A stretch of 64,000 bases of DNA from Kudoa neothunni (Eukaryota > Cnidaria), in NCBI GenBank assembly GCA_964304625.1, contig OZ199838.1:2046001-2110000 (forward strand). Reading direction: 5' to 3'. A program made the position numbers and the translations under genes. This document shows, in pieces, positions 26,345 to 38,257 of the stretch (position 1 is its first letter; the number at the start of each line of letters is the position of its first letter). Under the pieces are notes generated by a model. The model ran no database searches, was not told where the DNA came from, and saw only the letters and a program-made list of their open reading frames with translations.

Positions 26345-27125
26345 ATATAGATTCGCAATCATGAAAAACCTTGGTGCTTCCGTAAAATAAAAGATCTTCC
26401 ACTTCCCTATTACACTAGAAAGAAGACTTTATTGTTTCAAATATCTGATGGTATAAAAGCTGAAACTTCTCAATGTAAGAGAAGAATCATATGATTTGGT
26501 AAAAATTTCCCAGCTTATCCCACGCTAAATTTTTCGAGCATTCGACTCTGTTTTCCCTCAACAAAAACAACCCACGTATTGCGACAATCAGATCAAGGAA
26601 TTATTAACGGTGTTTAATACATTTACAAAAATCATCTGACGAATTATTTGATAAATAAAGGTGCTGTTAATTCCATTAGTATTTTTGATAGCAATTTAAA
26701 TAATGATCCACCAGATTTACTTGAAGATATGTACACGATGCAAAAAATGTGGAGAGTAGTGAGTGGAGAAACAATCAAAAACTGTTTTAAAAAATCATTC
26801 TTGTTAATAATTGTGGATTAGGAGGCATTATCCTTTCGATTGGATGTAAATCCCTGGAAAAATTAAACTGAAGGTCGGGTTAATATATAAGAAATTACTT
26901 CATTTAAAGGTCCAGAAGGTAAATATGTTAACTCAATAAGTAATGAAGTTGACGCGATGAATGAATCGTTTACTGATGAAAATTATGAAAAAGCTGGGCA
27001 TCATTCGTTCCATTAATGAAGTCAATGAGCATTTAAATAAATTAAGAGAAAATATTTCTTCTCGTGACTTATCTGTGTTAGAAAATAAAACAAAATTGAA
27101 CCTCTCCGTCTGTAAAATAAGACAC
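26345..27125 (+). mobile_element. Tigger/pogo transposase remnant, C-terminal two thirds
   Basis: Conceptual fragments across frames match the DDE_1 domain of Tigger elements: NPWCFRKIKDLPLPYYTRKK, FPAYPTLNFSSIRL, STKTTHVLRQSDQGIING (family: TTxxLQPLDQGII), YKNHLTNYLI, then DMYTMQKMWRVVSGETIKNC followed by FKKS. Several stops and shifts are present. The helix-turn-helix part and clear terminal repeats are not seen, so this is a 5'-truncated relic of a DNA transposon. Confidence 0.75.
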
Positions 27126-27326
27126 GGTTCGTAAAAGAATGATAAAATATCTGACTATTTAAAAAAATCTACATATTTTCGAATAATCATAATGTATTTA
27201 TTCGATATTTGTTTTTTTTGTTTAATATTCAACTTCTTCTGATTATCTACGAGTTATCATTAATATATGAGAGAAAATGTAATTTTTAAATACAAAATAC
27301 GACCACGCGCGAGAATGGATACCGCG

Positions 27327-27394
27327 TACTGCAGGGATATTACGTACCTAAAAGGTTTGTCCAAAAAAGTGCGTATTATCCCTGTACTACTGTA
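27327..27394. repeat. Short inverted-repeat element with Tigger-type ends
   Basis: The right end, inverted, reads CAGTAGTACAGGGATAATAC, very like mammalian Tigger termini. The left end reads CTGCAGGGATATTACGTACC. The two enclose only about 25 bp and are flanked by TA. It looks like two transposon ends fused by an internal deletion. Confidence 0.5.
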
Positions 27395-27785
27395 TCTTAA
27401 ACTTTCCAAATTTTGATAAAAGTTTTCCAATAAGGAATAAATTATAACGCGCCTGCTTATTGGGCGCGCAAGAATATACAAAGGATATATGCAGATTAAT
27501 ATTTGTCAATAAGTAAATTTATAATTATTCTAATAAAATATTGCGGAAATATTACTCCTAAAAGTTTCAACAGCCCAGTATATATAAATAATGTTTTTCT
27601 TATGCTAATATTATCATTAATGTTTCTGTTGGCATGTATAAATTGATATAACAAGATATTTTGTAGGTAATGTGGTTGATAAAAATTGTTACGCAGAAAA
27701 TAAATAATAATGCAAAAAGAAAGTTTTAGTCATTCTTATAGGAGAAGAAATAATAATAGGTTAAGTAGTAAAGGGGAAAATTAGG
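27395..27785. other. Downstream flank of transglutaminase A
   Basis: AT-rich; no gene or RNA signal seen. A small palindromic stretch ACGCGCCTGCTTATTGGGCG lies near 27450. Confidence 0.35.
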
Positions 27786-29947
27786 TTAAACAACGTTAAC
27801 CGAAGCGACTTCATGGAATGTTGGAAAATTGAGACCATATATGATCGCCCTTACCTCGAAGAATCCTTTTTTGTTAGGAACGACATCAAATTTGGCTTTC
27901 ACAGTTTTTCCAATATTGATTTTTCTACATGGAAGCTACAAATAAAAGAGGAAATAGTAAAAAAAACTTTCGCAGCAGCTTATGCTTGGTAGGGGTGAAC
28001 TCGATTTCAAGTCTTACGATAACTTCTCTCAGTTTATAGGGCATAATATTATTCATTCTGACAACGATTCTGGATTGTTGACAAACTTTTATTTCTTTTG
28101 GAAGAACTATGTCGAATGAAGGAGTTTTAAGTGACAGTTGATATGATTGTACCGACATTTTTTCTTTTTCGATGACAAAAGCCTCGACCAGTACCGCACA
28201 TAAATCACTTTTGACTTTACTGAGGATATTTTTGCCATCTACCTTAAAATTCGTGCTACTTTTCCCATCAGCATTAACCGTGACCTTCGTATGCGTAATT
28301 TCTCTAGAACGAATATTTGGATGTTGTAAAACGAAACACTTTATCAGTAGGTCAACTGGCGAATCCGACACCAGTAATAAATCCAAATTCAGGTCTAAAT
28401 CCTCGCCCATCAGAATATGGTCCTTATTATTAACCTGTTGAATTTTTAATAATTTCTCTCGATTAGGAACTTCAGTGTAAGCGCTATCAGCGGCCTTTCT
28501 AGCCATTATATCCAACAAGGAACCATCTGTATATTTGTAGTTTTCAGTGACATCACGTCTAACGTCAGATCCAACTGACTTGGTACTTATTTCATGCCCG
28601 ACTTCGGAGATTTTGATGTCGAAGGTTTCTTGTTTACCATTCACAATTCGCTTAAAGACAACATCACCGTTCACCTCACTGAATACGAACCGAGAATCAA
28701 AACCAACTTTCAGGTCACCAGCTTTAACTGCAGCCACTGGTGATGGTCCCAAAGTGTATCTTCCATCAATACTAGCTTCCTGGGGCGTAGAATCACACAC
28801 CTGCCATCCGTTATATTTCTCGAAGCCACTGCACTCCATGTAGCATTCGTTCCAACAATGGAAGTTCCAAATACTGTCTTTCGTGTGATATCTCAAATAA
28901 TTGTAATCTTTGTCATAATACACTTCCATATCAAGTGTGTCATCAGTGTCATGAAGACAGTCGAAGCATGAAATGACTCTACAACCAATCCCAACTAATC
29001 GCATAACTAAACGAATGAATTATTAGATTGGATTGTATTGTATGCAGAGAATCCAGAACTATACTTGAACATAACACTGCGGCAAAGGTAAAACATTGTC
29101 CATATTTGACTGGTTCCTTTTCTTTCAAGTACTTTTCAAATATGGCTTTAGAGCCAGTCCAATAGTGAGGAGGTTTGCCATCTGAATATTCTCCGTCCCA
29201 TCTTCCTTCTAAGATACCGTCGAAATCAATATCATTAGTTAGTGTGGTGAGTTCTCTCGCTAAACTAGAAGCACTCGACCTTAATGATTGATCAACATGC
29301 TTCAATAGATATAGCAACGTTTCGATTGCAGGCAAGCTAAATTGATCAAGAGACCAGTGATAAGCGAATATGGAATTGGTACTTCCCTGATAGATAATGG
29401 TTTTTGTGTTGAGAATGTATTCTTTCCTATCTTCTTGTTCGGGCATATAGACTTCATCATCTGCAAGATGTGTTTTTATTGTAAATTCAGTGAAACAATT
29501 GTTTAGGAATTTACTTGGATTCCAAGGGTTGAATAGCATTAAAAATTTTTCCGACCCTAATTTTCTGTCCCCGCTCATCATTGTAATTTCATAATCGCCA
29601 GGTTCGCAATCACAGGGGGTCTCCAACAAAAATTTAGTTTTTTCATCGGGTAATTTAAACGCTTTTAGGTTCCAATTAGATTTTAAAACATTCGTAGCAG
29701 CATAGGTCTAAGAACCATTCACATACGATGAGCTACTACTCAAAACTACTATTTTGTTGCTGTCCACCTTGCCATCATTTGCTGCTAGACTGATTCTTAT
29801 TTTATCCGGATCAATGTCGTTGCCAGCGTATAATTCTTCTCTCAATAAAAAGGTTAACGTGCCACCTCGACGAATGACAGGATGAGTCCATTCGTAAATA
29901 GTGGGCACTTCGATCTCATGTACGGATACACTTTCGGCTAAACTCAT
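27786..29947 (-). CDS. TGM: Transglutaminase A (protein-glutamine gamma-glutamyltransferase)
   Basis: Five exons: 29947-29750, 29707-29515, 29460-29065, 29006-27968 and 27924-27786. They give 654 aa, a normal length for animal transglutaminases (~690). The family layout is complete: an N-terminal beta-sandwich (RRGGTLTFLL; LETPCDCEPGDYEI; FLMLFNPWN), the catalytic core, and two C-terminal beta-barrels (NKKGFFEVRAIIYG near the end). The catalytic triad is present: Cys253 in KYGQCFTFAAV, His312 in WNFHCWNECY and Asp334 in YNGWQVCDSTPQE. The Trp usually following the Cys is Phe. The enzyme makes calcium-dependent isopeptide bonds between glutamine and lysine side chains, in clotting, matrix or cuticle cross-linking. 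No signal peptide is seen, as is usual for the family. Introns are 42, 54, 58 and 43 bp. It is the leftmost of four same-strand paralogues with the same intron positions. Confidence 0.93.
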
Positions 29948-32900
29948 AACTATCTAATGTCAAGCTTTATAAAATGTTTATCGATAAAGCAATATTTTCA
30001 AAACATGTACGACCTCTTCGCCACCAAATTCAAATTTATTTGAGATTAATCGATATTTGGTATTTAATAGTGTGAGAAATTTTCACCAAATCGAGAATGC
30101 TTATCTGAAACTAAAATAAAAATTGTTATTGATGTACTGTTACGCATTAAAAATAGATGTATACGTATGTATCTGATATCTGTAACTTTTAGAAAAATTT
30201 TAAGTATTCTCTGTCAAATTCGATTCAGTTAAATCATTAAATTTTATACTTTTAATAATGTATTATAAACTTTGTTTACCACTAAAGATTTGATAGCAAT
30301 ATTTAGAATGTTAAAAAGAAACATTAATGGCATTGTGTTAAGAGCATTTTGATTTGACGTGGAAAAATAAATAATATAATCAAATAATATGTGCCACTAA
30401 TCATATATTCTACATGTAATTTATTTTGATATCTGGTCATATAGCAATCCTATAATATAAATCAAGTTTAATTAAAAAACTTATAGGACGTTACATTTAA
30501 CATGTAATTGAATAAATAATTAATATGTCAAATTGACAAATCCATCACCAAGCCCAGATAAAACTATGCTCACAAAATGTAATATAAACGCTCTTTTTTT
30601 ATGTTATTAACAGAAATGTATCGAGTGAACAAAAAAAATAGAAAAAATAATAACATAATTAGAAATATCCATTTTTAACTTCATATTATTAGAATTACGG
30701 CGTTTATTCACTTTATATTTATTTTACAACTGACCGAAATATGTAATATTTTTCAATTTGTTTAATTTCAACAACTATAGAAAACTTGTGAATCCCAAAG
30801 ATTATTATTTTTTAAAATGAATGTTTTCTTTTCATTCGAGTTTACATAACAAATTTGATTAAATACCATTCTATCCTATATAAGGAGTATCAAATTAATT
30901 GCGGTAGAGAATACTATATGAAACTTAATGTAATCTTCATTTTTCTAATTCATTGTGATTGTATTAGGTATTTTTATTTTACAAAAGAAAAACTTTATTT
31001 TATAATCTTATCTATAGTGAATATATAAATATAATGATTCATGATTGCAACGTAATTTTTGCGGGAGACAAAAAGGGGTACATACATCTTGGTCTGCATT
31101 TAGTATTAATTCATTTATCGGCCCACAACTAATATTTCAAAATCTTTTTATATCTAATAATGAATAATCGATAATAAAGCTATAATAATAATTACGTAAT
31201 TTTTACTTAAATAGTGTATAATTTCTTTTATTAAAAAAAAACTGCCGAATTTTTTAATAATGACAAGCCCAAATTTCTGTTTACTTGATGAAACCAATGG
31301 TGTAACTTATTAAGATGTAGAGCTCTGGTGTGTCAATGCGGATTCCTAAATTCTCTGGGCGATTTGAGTAAAAGCTTTTTTGGTCGGGAGCAAAAATTCG
31401 TCCTTGAAAATTCGCAGAAGCCGCCAAATATAATTTAAAACAAATTCTTGGGGAATTTAAATATTTTATGAATCCAAAAACATATGAAACCGATTTGAGA
31501 TTTCCTAATTTTGGTTGTGGGCCGGTGTTGATTCACCACTGCTGTAGCCACTTAAGAGCGAGTATAATGCATCCCCTTACCTTTTCTCTTGGTGATATTG
31601 TAAGTTCAACCAACAAAACAGCGCCATTCCGATGCTCACATAACAATACAATATACCCCCTTTAACAATAATTTTTTTGGCTTTATGGATCTTCGAAATG
31701 AGTTTTTATTATTTAGAGCGACCACGGCGATTCAAACGTATTCAACCGTCTTGTCTGGCGTTCCACATTGGACCGAGCTATAACTGCAAATTTATCACAT
31801 TAATAGTGAGCCTACACTCTAAAAACTATTTTTATTGCAGAATGCATACTCACATTATAGAAGCATTGTCAGGGGTTAGGTTCGAACTCAGGGCTCGCAA
31901 TCTGGTGGTGTAGTACTCCAGTCCATTGTTGGCCATCCCAAGTTCTCTCACGTTGCAGGCACTGATGTGATATTATTTTCGCGAATTTTCTTATATCTTT
32001 AAGTGGTTTCAATACATAATTAAAATAAGAAATAAGTTAATATTTTTATCGTCAGTTTAAAATTTTATCTTAGGTTATATAACTATCCAACCTCTTAGTT
32101 TATTCTAAATCAAACGAATTATTAATGTCGGAATTTCATTTTTTTGGTTAAATTATTACTCTTCATAAATTTATTTGGGTAATCTTTAAATGTATTATCT
32201 ATACTATAGAGTATAAAATGCCTAACCAATGTCTTTTTTTCTCAAAATATGATAGCCAATTTTATTTATGCAGTTTTTTGAAATTTCATACCAAAATAAA
32301 AATCGCACAGCACAGCACCGTTATCGTTAATATTGCTAAAATGAATTGTATTGCATTTGACTGCTCAGAGAGTTGTTCAAATTTGGTTTGTGTGAGGCGA
32401 AACACTTATAAATGTTGTTAATACATAAAAAATAGTAAAGCAAAAACATATTAACTAACAAAAATGTAAATCCTATTTTTACTTTAAAGATCAGTAAATA
32501 ATCCTAACTGAGGGTGTGGATCCACATGAACATTTTAAATCTTTAAACTTTAATATATTTTTATTTTATTGTATTAAAAAATCTAAAGTTCGTAATAATA
32601 GAGTATATTGTAGTAGTATGGGCTCTATTCAGAGCAATTATTATCCACGCCAATAGCCAACGCCATAAATAATTTTCCACGAAGATCGTTCTTTGAACAT
32701 TTACCTAATTTTTTCAAGTCAAAAAATAATCTACACGAGAGGAAAAAATTATTCGACTCATTAGTTTTATAATGTTATATAATCTATAATGATATTTCAT
32801 TTATCAACAAATTATATCGGATGAAATAGTAGAAGAATGATGCCATATGGCATCCTTGGTTGTTATCATCCTCACATCCGACATATATAATATTTTTTTA

Positions 32901-35326
32901 AATATTTAATGCTAAATTATATATAAATATTTTTATTGTTCTATCAAAGTCGTAAATTACCTTTTTCTTATATCAATACAATAATATTTAATTCATCGTT
33001 ATCAGTTGCTGATTTTTTTATTTATCTATATATAAAACACACCCAATAATAAAAATTTTTAAATAATAATAAAAAAAGAGTGTTAAATCATATTGACATA
33101 AAAACTATTAAATTTGGCCAGATTTAGGCAATGGTTATTTCACAGGCAATTAATCTCTAAAACTGACAATAGAATTTGTTGTAATTTTGTATATCGAAAT
33201 AGCTTCAATGAATATCATTATTTACAAATTCGTCGATAAATGTCTACACTATATATTTATCGTGATATAAAAGTGGCTAAATCCGAAATAGAAGTATGCA
33301 AATCAATAGGCAATCCGTCCTTGGAAACCCTCAGTGCAAGTTTAACAGATCAACCATTTTTGAATTTTCTTTTATTTCATTGTTCATTCTTTGTGTGCCT
33401 ATTAGTACCACCGAAAGTACATCGATATGTAATTTCGTAATAACGAAAAATGGATTGGCTGATTTAGTTATTCTGCTTTTAATACTTAAGAGGATTCTTC
33501 CTGGCATTATTACAAGCTAAAATATGATTTCTTTTCATAAATATTTATAGCTCTTTCTAATACATCAAAAGAATTAAACTTCACGCCAACGTTAAATAAA
33601 TTCTGATTCATCACTCTGGCGTACAAATTAATGAGTAACACACACATAATCATGAAACATTGTCGTTATATATTTATAAAACTGTTTAGTATATTTGTGA
33701 ACGAATACTTTGATTGTTAATCTGTTTTTTAAGTTAAAAAACCTGTTCACATTCAGTGACGAGTGTTATTTTTGGGTCTTCTATACAACTTATGTGTATA
33801 TGCTTAAAAATTAATAAGTCAAATGCTCTCTTTTGATTGTATTAATATATAAATTTACAGTAAATTCGGCCGGATAGTTTTAGAGATATTAATAAGTTAA
33901 TTTTAAAATAAAATGGTTACAACATGATTAAAATTGGCTCGATATTTAAAACCTCCAAGTCTATAGTGAATACTTTTTGGCAGAAAATAAACGTTATAAT
34001 GATTTCACTATTTGATGAATTGACGTTAATTTTACGAGGAATAATCATTACGTCTAATAATTGCTCTTAAAACCCCTTAATTTGAAATGTAAATATATTT
34101 AATAATAAAATATAGTTCTATCAAATATGAATATTTAATATATAAAAATTTACTTTTTTTCAAACTAACAAATTACGTTTAAAACATTCTTATATCAAGG
34201 TTGAATAGTATCTAACCTTATCGATGCAATTAATTCAAGAAACAGTTGGATTTATATTAATTAACTGATATATTATTAATTCTACTGATTATCAATTTTT
34301 TCCAACATTATGAAATATTCCGATACTATCAATTTTTTACTGGTAATTTTTCGAGTAATTACGATATATTCTTGTTATATATTTATGATACCCTCATGTA
34401 TATGATATAAAACGAAATTATATGACAATATTGATCACGTTGGACAATTTCAATTAAATCCATAAAGAACGTATAGTACACCAAGTTTATGGTTGAATTG
34501 CTAAAAATCTCGTACATATAAGATTAAAGCATTAAGATAACATTGCGACTGTGTAATAAAACTAGATTTTAGTGTATCAAATTAGTTACCAATAAAAAGT
34601 TGCAAAATATAACAATTCAAAATAATCATTTTCTGATATATAAAATATAAAATTTTATCGAAAGCATTGTAAAACAACACATAACTTTTTTCGAGATTAC
34701 AAACTAAAATAAGATAAATTACCTAAAATCTATTATTTCATATATAATGACTAATCCATGTTCAGAAATCTCTGTAATACGTCCTTGTTTTTACTTCATT
34801 TAATAACATAATAATCCAAATAATAAGTTTTAATTTTGGTTAATAAAACTCGGATCAGATATTGAGTTAAAAACGAATAAAAAATTTTTGTTAAGTTATA
34901 TTGTATTAAAAATAAGAAAACCCATGTATATACAGAAATTTCAAATTATGTATTATTATATTTAAATCCAAAAAATTATTATAGAAATACATGCGATATG
35001 AAGAGGACCCAACTTTAACCTCGCCGACTCTCTACTCATAAATTGTGATATATGTATGAACATAATATTTTGTAATGATATAATTTTTGAATTCATTATT
35101 TATATTTAGAACATTTGATTATTCAAAGATTCTTATTAACTCAATATAATTCACTTTTTAAGTAGTAAAAATTAACAAGTCTAAAATGTATGAGTAAAGA
35201 AAAATATGCATCCAATGTGATTCCACATATTATTATATTATTTGGAAAATTCTAATGCTTTGAAAATCAGAAAACTAGAAGAAATAATGATTAAATACAA
35301 AAAAATGAAATACATAGCAATTAAGA
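29948..35326. other. AT-rich spacer between transglutaminases A and B
   Basis: 5.4 kb without a supported gene. Frames at 31468-31913, 32218-32421 and 33240-33520 have no motif. One short tRNA-like element near 31.9 kb is listed separately. The stretch 34100-35300 is close to pure AT-rich filler. Confidence 0.4.
31872..31945 (-). repeat. Possible tRNA-derived SINE fragment
   Basis: On the minus strand the block begins GGGATGGCCAACAATGG, resembling an A-box region, and continues to ACCACCAGATTGCGAGCCC and GAGTTCGAACC, a good match to the pol III B box (GWTCRANNC). The spacing of about 50 bp suits a tRNA-like promoter. It does not fold as a proper tRNA by eye, so a SINE head or decayed tRNA is more likely. 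Only one copy is visible in the window. Confidence 0.4.
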
Positions 35327-37478
35327 TTAAAAAACATTAACATATTTGACCTCTTTGAATGTAGGGATGGAATTCCCATATATGATGGCCTTAACTTCAT
35401 AGAATCCCTTTTTGTTAGGGAGGATACAAAATTTTTCACGAATTGGTGATCCTTTCGTTATCTTACTAAATCAATAACTGAATTTTAACAATAGAAATTA
35501 TTTTCAAGACTTTATACACTTCTTGGGTATATTCTCACAAAAATCCACTTTAAGCTTCACAAACACATTCTCCAAGTCGGTGGGAAAAGGATTAACTAAA
35601 TTTATACATATATGGCATCTTTTATGAGTTGAAACTTTTTTCGGTAAGATTATATCAAATGAAGGGGTTTTTATGGGGATACAAAAGTTCCTTTTATAAG
35701 CTTTTTCTCCATCGACTACAAAAACTTCCAGAAGCACATTGCATAAATCACTTTGGACCTTTTCCAGTATATCCTTGCTGGCTATTTTAAGCCACATTGT
35801 ATTGGAATTGTTTTTTTGAAATAAAATTTTTTTGTTTGATATCTCTTCGGACCGAATATTTGGATGTTGTGTCACAAAACATTTCATTACAACTTCCATC
35901 TTCGCACTGGACACATATAATACATCTAAACGGATATCCAAATCTTCCCCCATCAAAATATGATCCATGTTGTTGAACAATCGAAAGTTAACAATTTCTA
36001 TGTCATGTTTTTGATCAAACAATCCATCAGCGTTTTTTCTTGCCATTATATCCAACAGTGATCCGTCGATGTATTTATATTCGTGGGTTATATCCATGCG
36101 ATGTGTAGATCCCACAGCCTTTGTGCTAATGCATTTTCCAATTCTTGCAATTTCAATATCAAAAGTTTCAAATTTAGTATTCTTCCATTTTTTATTAATA
36201 ACGTCTCCATTTACCTCACTGAATATGAATCGGCTGTCATATCCAACTGTAAGATCTCCTGCTTTGATAGCAGCGACAGGAGCAGGACCACATGTGTATC
36301 TTCCATCTTTGCTTCTTGTTTGAGGTGTTCCATCTACAGCATGCCATCCGTTGTATTTTTCTACGCCGGGGCATTTAATATAGCATTCATTCCAACAATG
36401 GAAGGTCCAAATGTCATCGTTTGATAGGTGGCGCAACAAATTACATTCTTCGTCATAATACCTTTCCATATCAAGAGTGTCGTCTGAGTCATATAAACAA
36501 TCGTAACAAGTTACTATTCGACAACCGATTCCGGCCAAACGAAAAACTAAATTAAAGCATTAATTTCAATTATGAAAGAAATTTCTAATATTGTATACGT
36601 GAGCACAACAACGCTGAAAACGTAAAACACTGCCCATATTTGACAGGACGTTTTGTTTTTATGTATTTTCTAAAAATCTCTTTTGAGCATGACCAATAAT
36701 CAGGCGATTTTCCACCCAAAAATTTAATCCCCCATTTACCTACCAGAACACCATCGTCGTCCAAATTATTTACCAATGCAGTTAACTCTCTTGCTATTTT
36801 ATAAGCACACGATCTTAGTGATCTGTCTATTTTCTTGAGAAGATATAATAGAGTTTCGATGGTTTCCTTGCAAAATTGATTAAGAGACCAATCATTTCCC
36901 CAAATTGAAAAGCTGTAACCTCGATACACAATTGTTTCTGTATTCAGTATATACTCGATTCTATCTTCCCCTTCAGGAATATATGTTTCATCGTCTATAA
37001 ATAATTAAGTAACACTATCAAATTTGGCGTATCTCTGAAAATTCACTAGGATTCCATGCATTAAATAGCATTAGAAACTTTTGCTTCCCCAATACTTTTT
37101 TACCAATCATTATGGTTGCCTCGTATTCACCAATTTCACAATCGCAGGGTGTTGTTAAATAATAAACAACCTTTTTCCTAGGCTCCACAGATGATTTAAG
37201 AATCCAGTGAGATGTCGATTCCTCTTGTTGAGTATATAACTAAATTCGATTTTATAACAAACAACATACGTTAATTGTACTATTTGATTATCGTCCAAGC
37301 ATTTTCCGTTCGCGTGCAAACGAATCCATATACTTAAATTGCTTTTTTTCACTACTGGGGCGATTTGTTTTTTCATTGAAAAGCTAAATATCCCACCTCG
37401 ACGAAGGACAGGATGGGGCCATTCAAAGTTTTTATTCATATCATTCTCAGGTACGCATATACTCTCCGAAGATCCCAT
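35327..37478 (-). CDS. TGM: Transglutaminase B, probably N-myristoylated
   Basis: Five exons: 37478-37281, 37239-37047, 36994-36599, 36546-35520 and 35465-35327, 650 aa. Exons 2, 3 and 5 have exactly the lengths found in paralogues A and D (193, 396 and 139 nt). Catalytic Cys253 (KYGQCFTFSAL), His312 (WTFHCWNECY) and Asp334 (YNGWHAVDGTPQT) are all present, so an active calcium-dependent cross-linking enzyme is expected. The N-terminus MGSSES fits the N-myristoylation consensus (Gly2, Ser6). This recalls arthropod annulin and Drosophila transglutaminase-A, which are lipid-anchored; the lipidation here is inferred. No frame break is seen. Introns are 41, 52, 52 and 54 bp. Confidence 0.93.
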
Positions 37479-38257
37479 ACCCCCTAATGATGCGCTTAGA
37501 TTGCGATGATTTTAGAAATTCTGTGAACTGCTTACCTCAATTATAATATGCACTACGATATAAATTACAACATTTTTAATTCTTTATCAAAAAAATGACT
37601 AATTTACGAATGAGGAAATATTTTAATTTCATTTTTACATAAATATATTCGATTATTTTCAAAAAGAGTATTGAACCTTTTAATTGTTTTAGATATATAG
37701 ATAATAGGATAATTTTTAAGTCATATGATTCTGAAATTCATTTTGTTAGATATCATTGCAACAGATTAAAAAACCAATTGAGTGTAGTTTTGATTGTATT
37801 TAAATATTGCTGACCCCTAACAACGGTGGCAATGGACAAAAAATAATAAAATTTAGCGGATTCTAAAAAATAAATGTTCTATATCTTTTATAAATTGGAG
37901 TTGTGGGGATGAGAAATAATATTCGCGTCCGCGCGAATAGTAATTATAAAGCACTAGCTATTGACTCGTAAGTTTTTAATCCAATATGGCTACACCGCTT
38001 GCGCAATATCCATTTTTAATCCCAGTAACTTCTATTTATGGTCGATTTATAAAGTTCATTATTTAGAATCTGCTGTATTTAATTAATTATTTTTGGACTT
38101 AGGGCATTAGCGATGGACCACAAATAATCAAATACAGTCAAAACTATTCCTACCTGGATATTGTGATCCGTGTCAATAATCACTTCCTTATTAGAATTAG
38201 GAGATGCAACTTTCGATTACAATCGATTTTTTTCGATTTTAACTGTTGAATCAGAAG
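37479..38257. other. Spacer upstream of transglutaminase B
   Basis: AT-rich. A perfect 8-bp-arm hairpin TATTCGCG-TCCG-CGCGAATA lies at about 37919-37940. Two loosely similar blocks at 37800-37860 and 38095-38145 (CAATGGACAAAAAATAAT, GATGGACCACAAATAATC) may be parts of an old repeat. No gene is seen. Confidence 0.4.

Noticed and set aside
28172-28843. Long plus-strand frames inside transglutaminase A
   Set aside because: Antisense shadows of the conserved exon 4; the same happens over B (36069-36424) and D (59285-59500).
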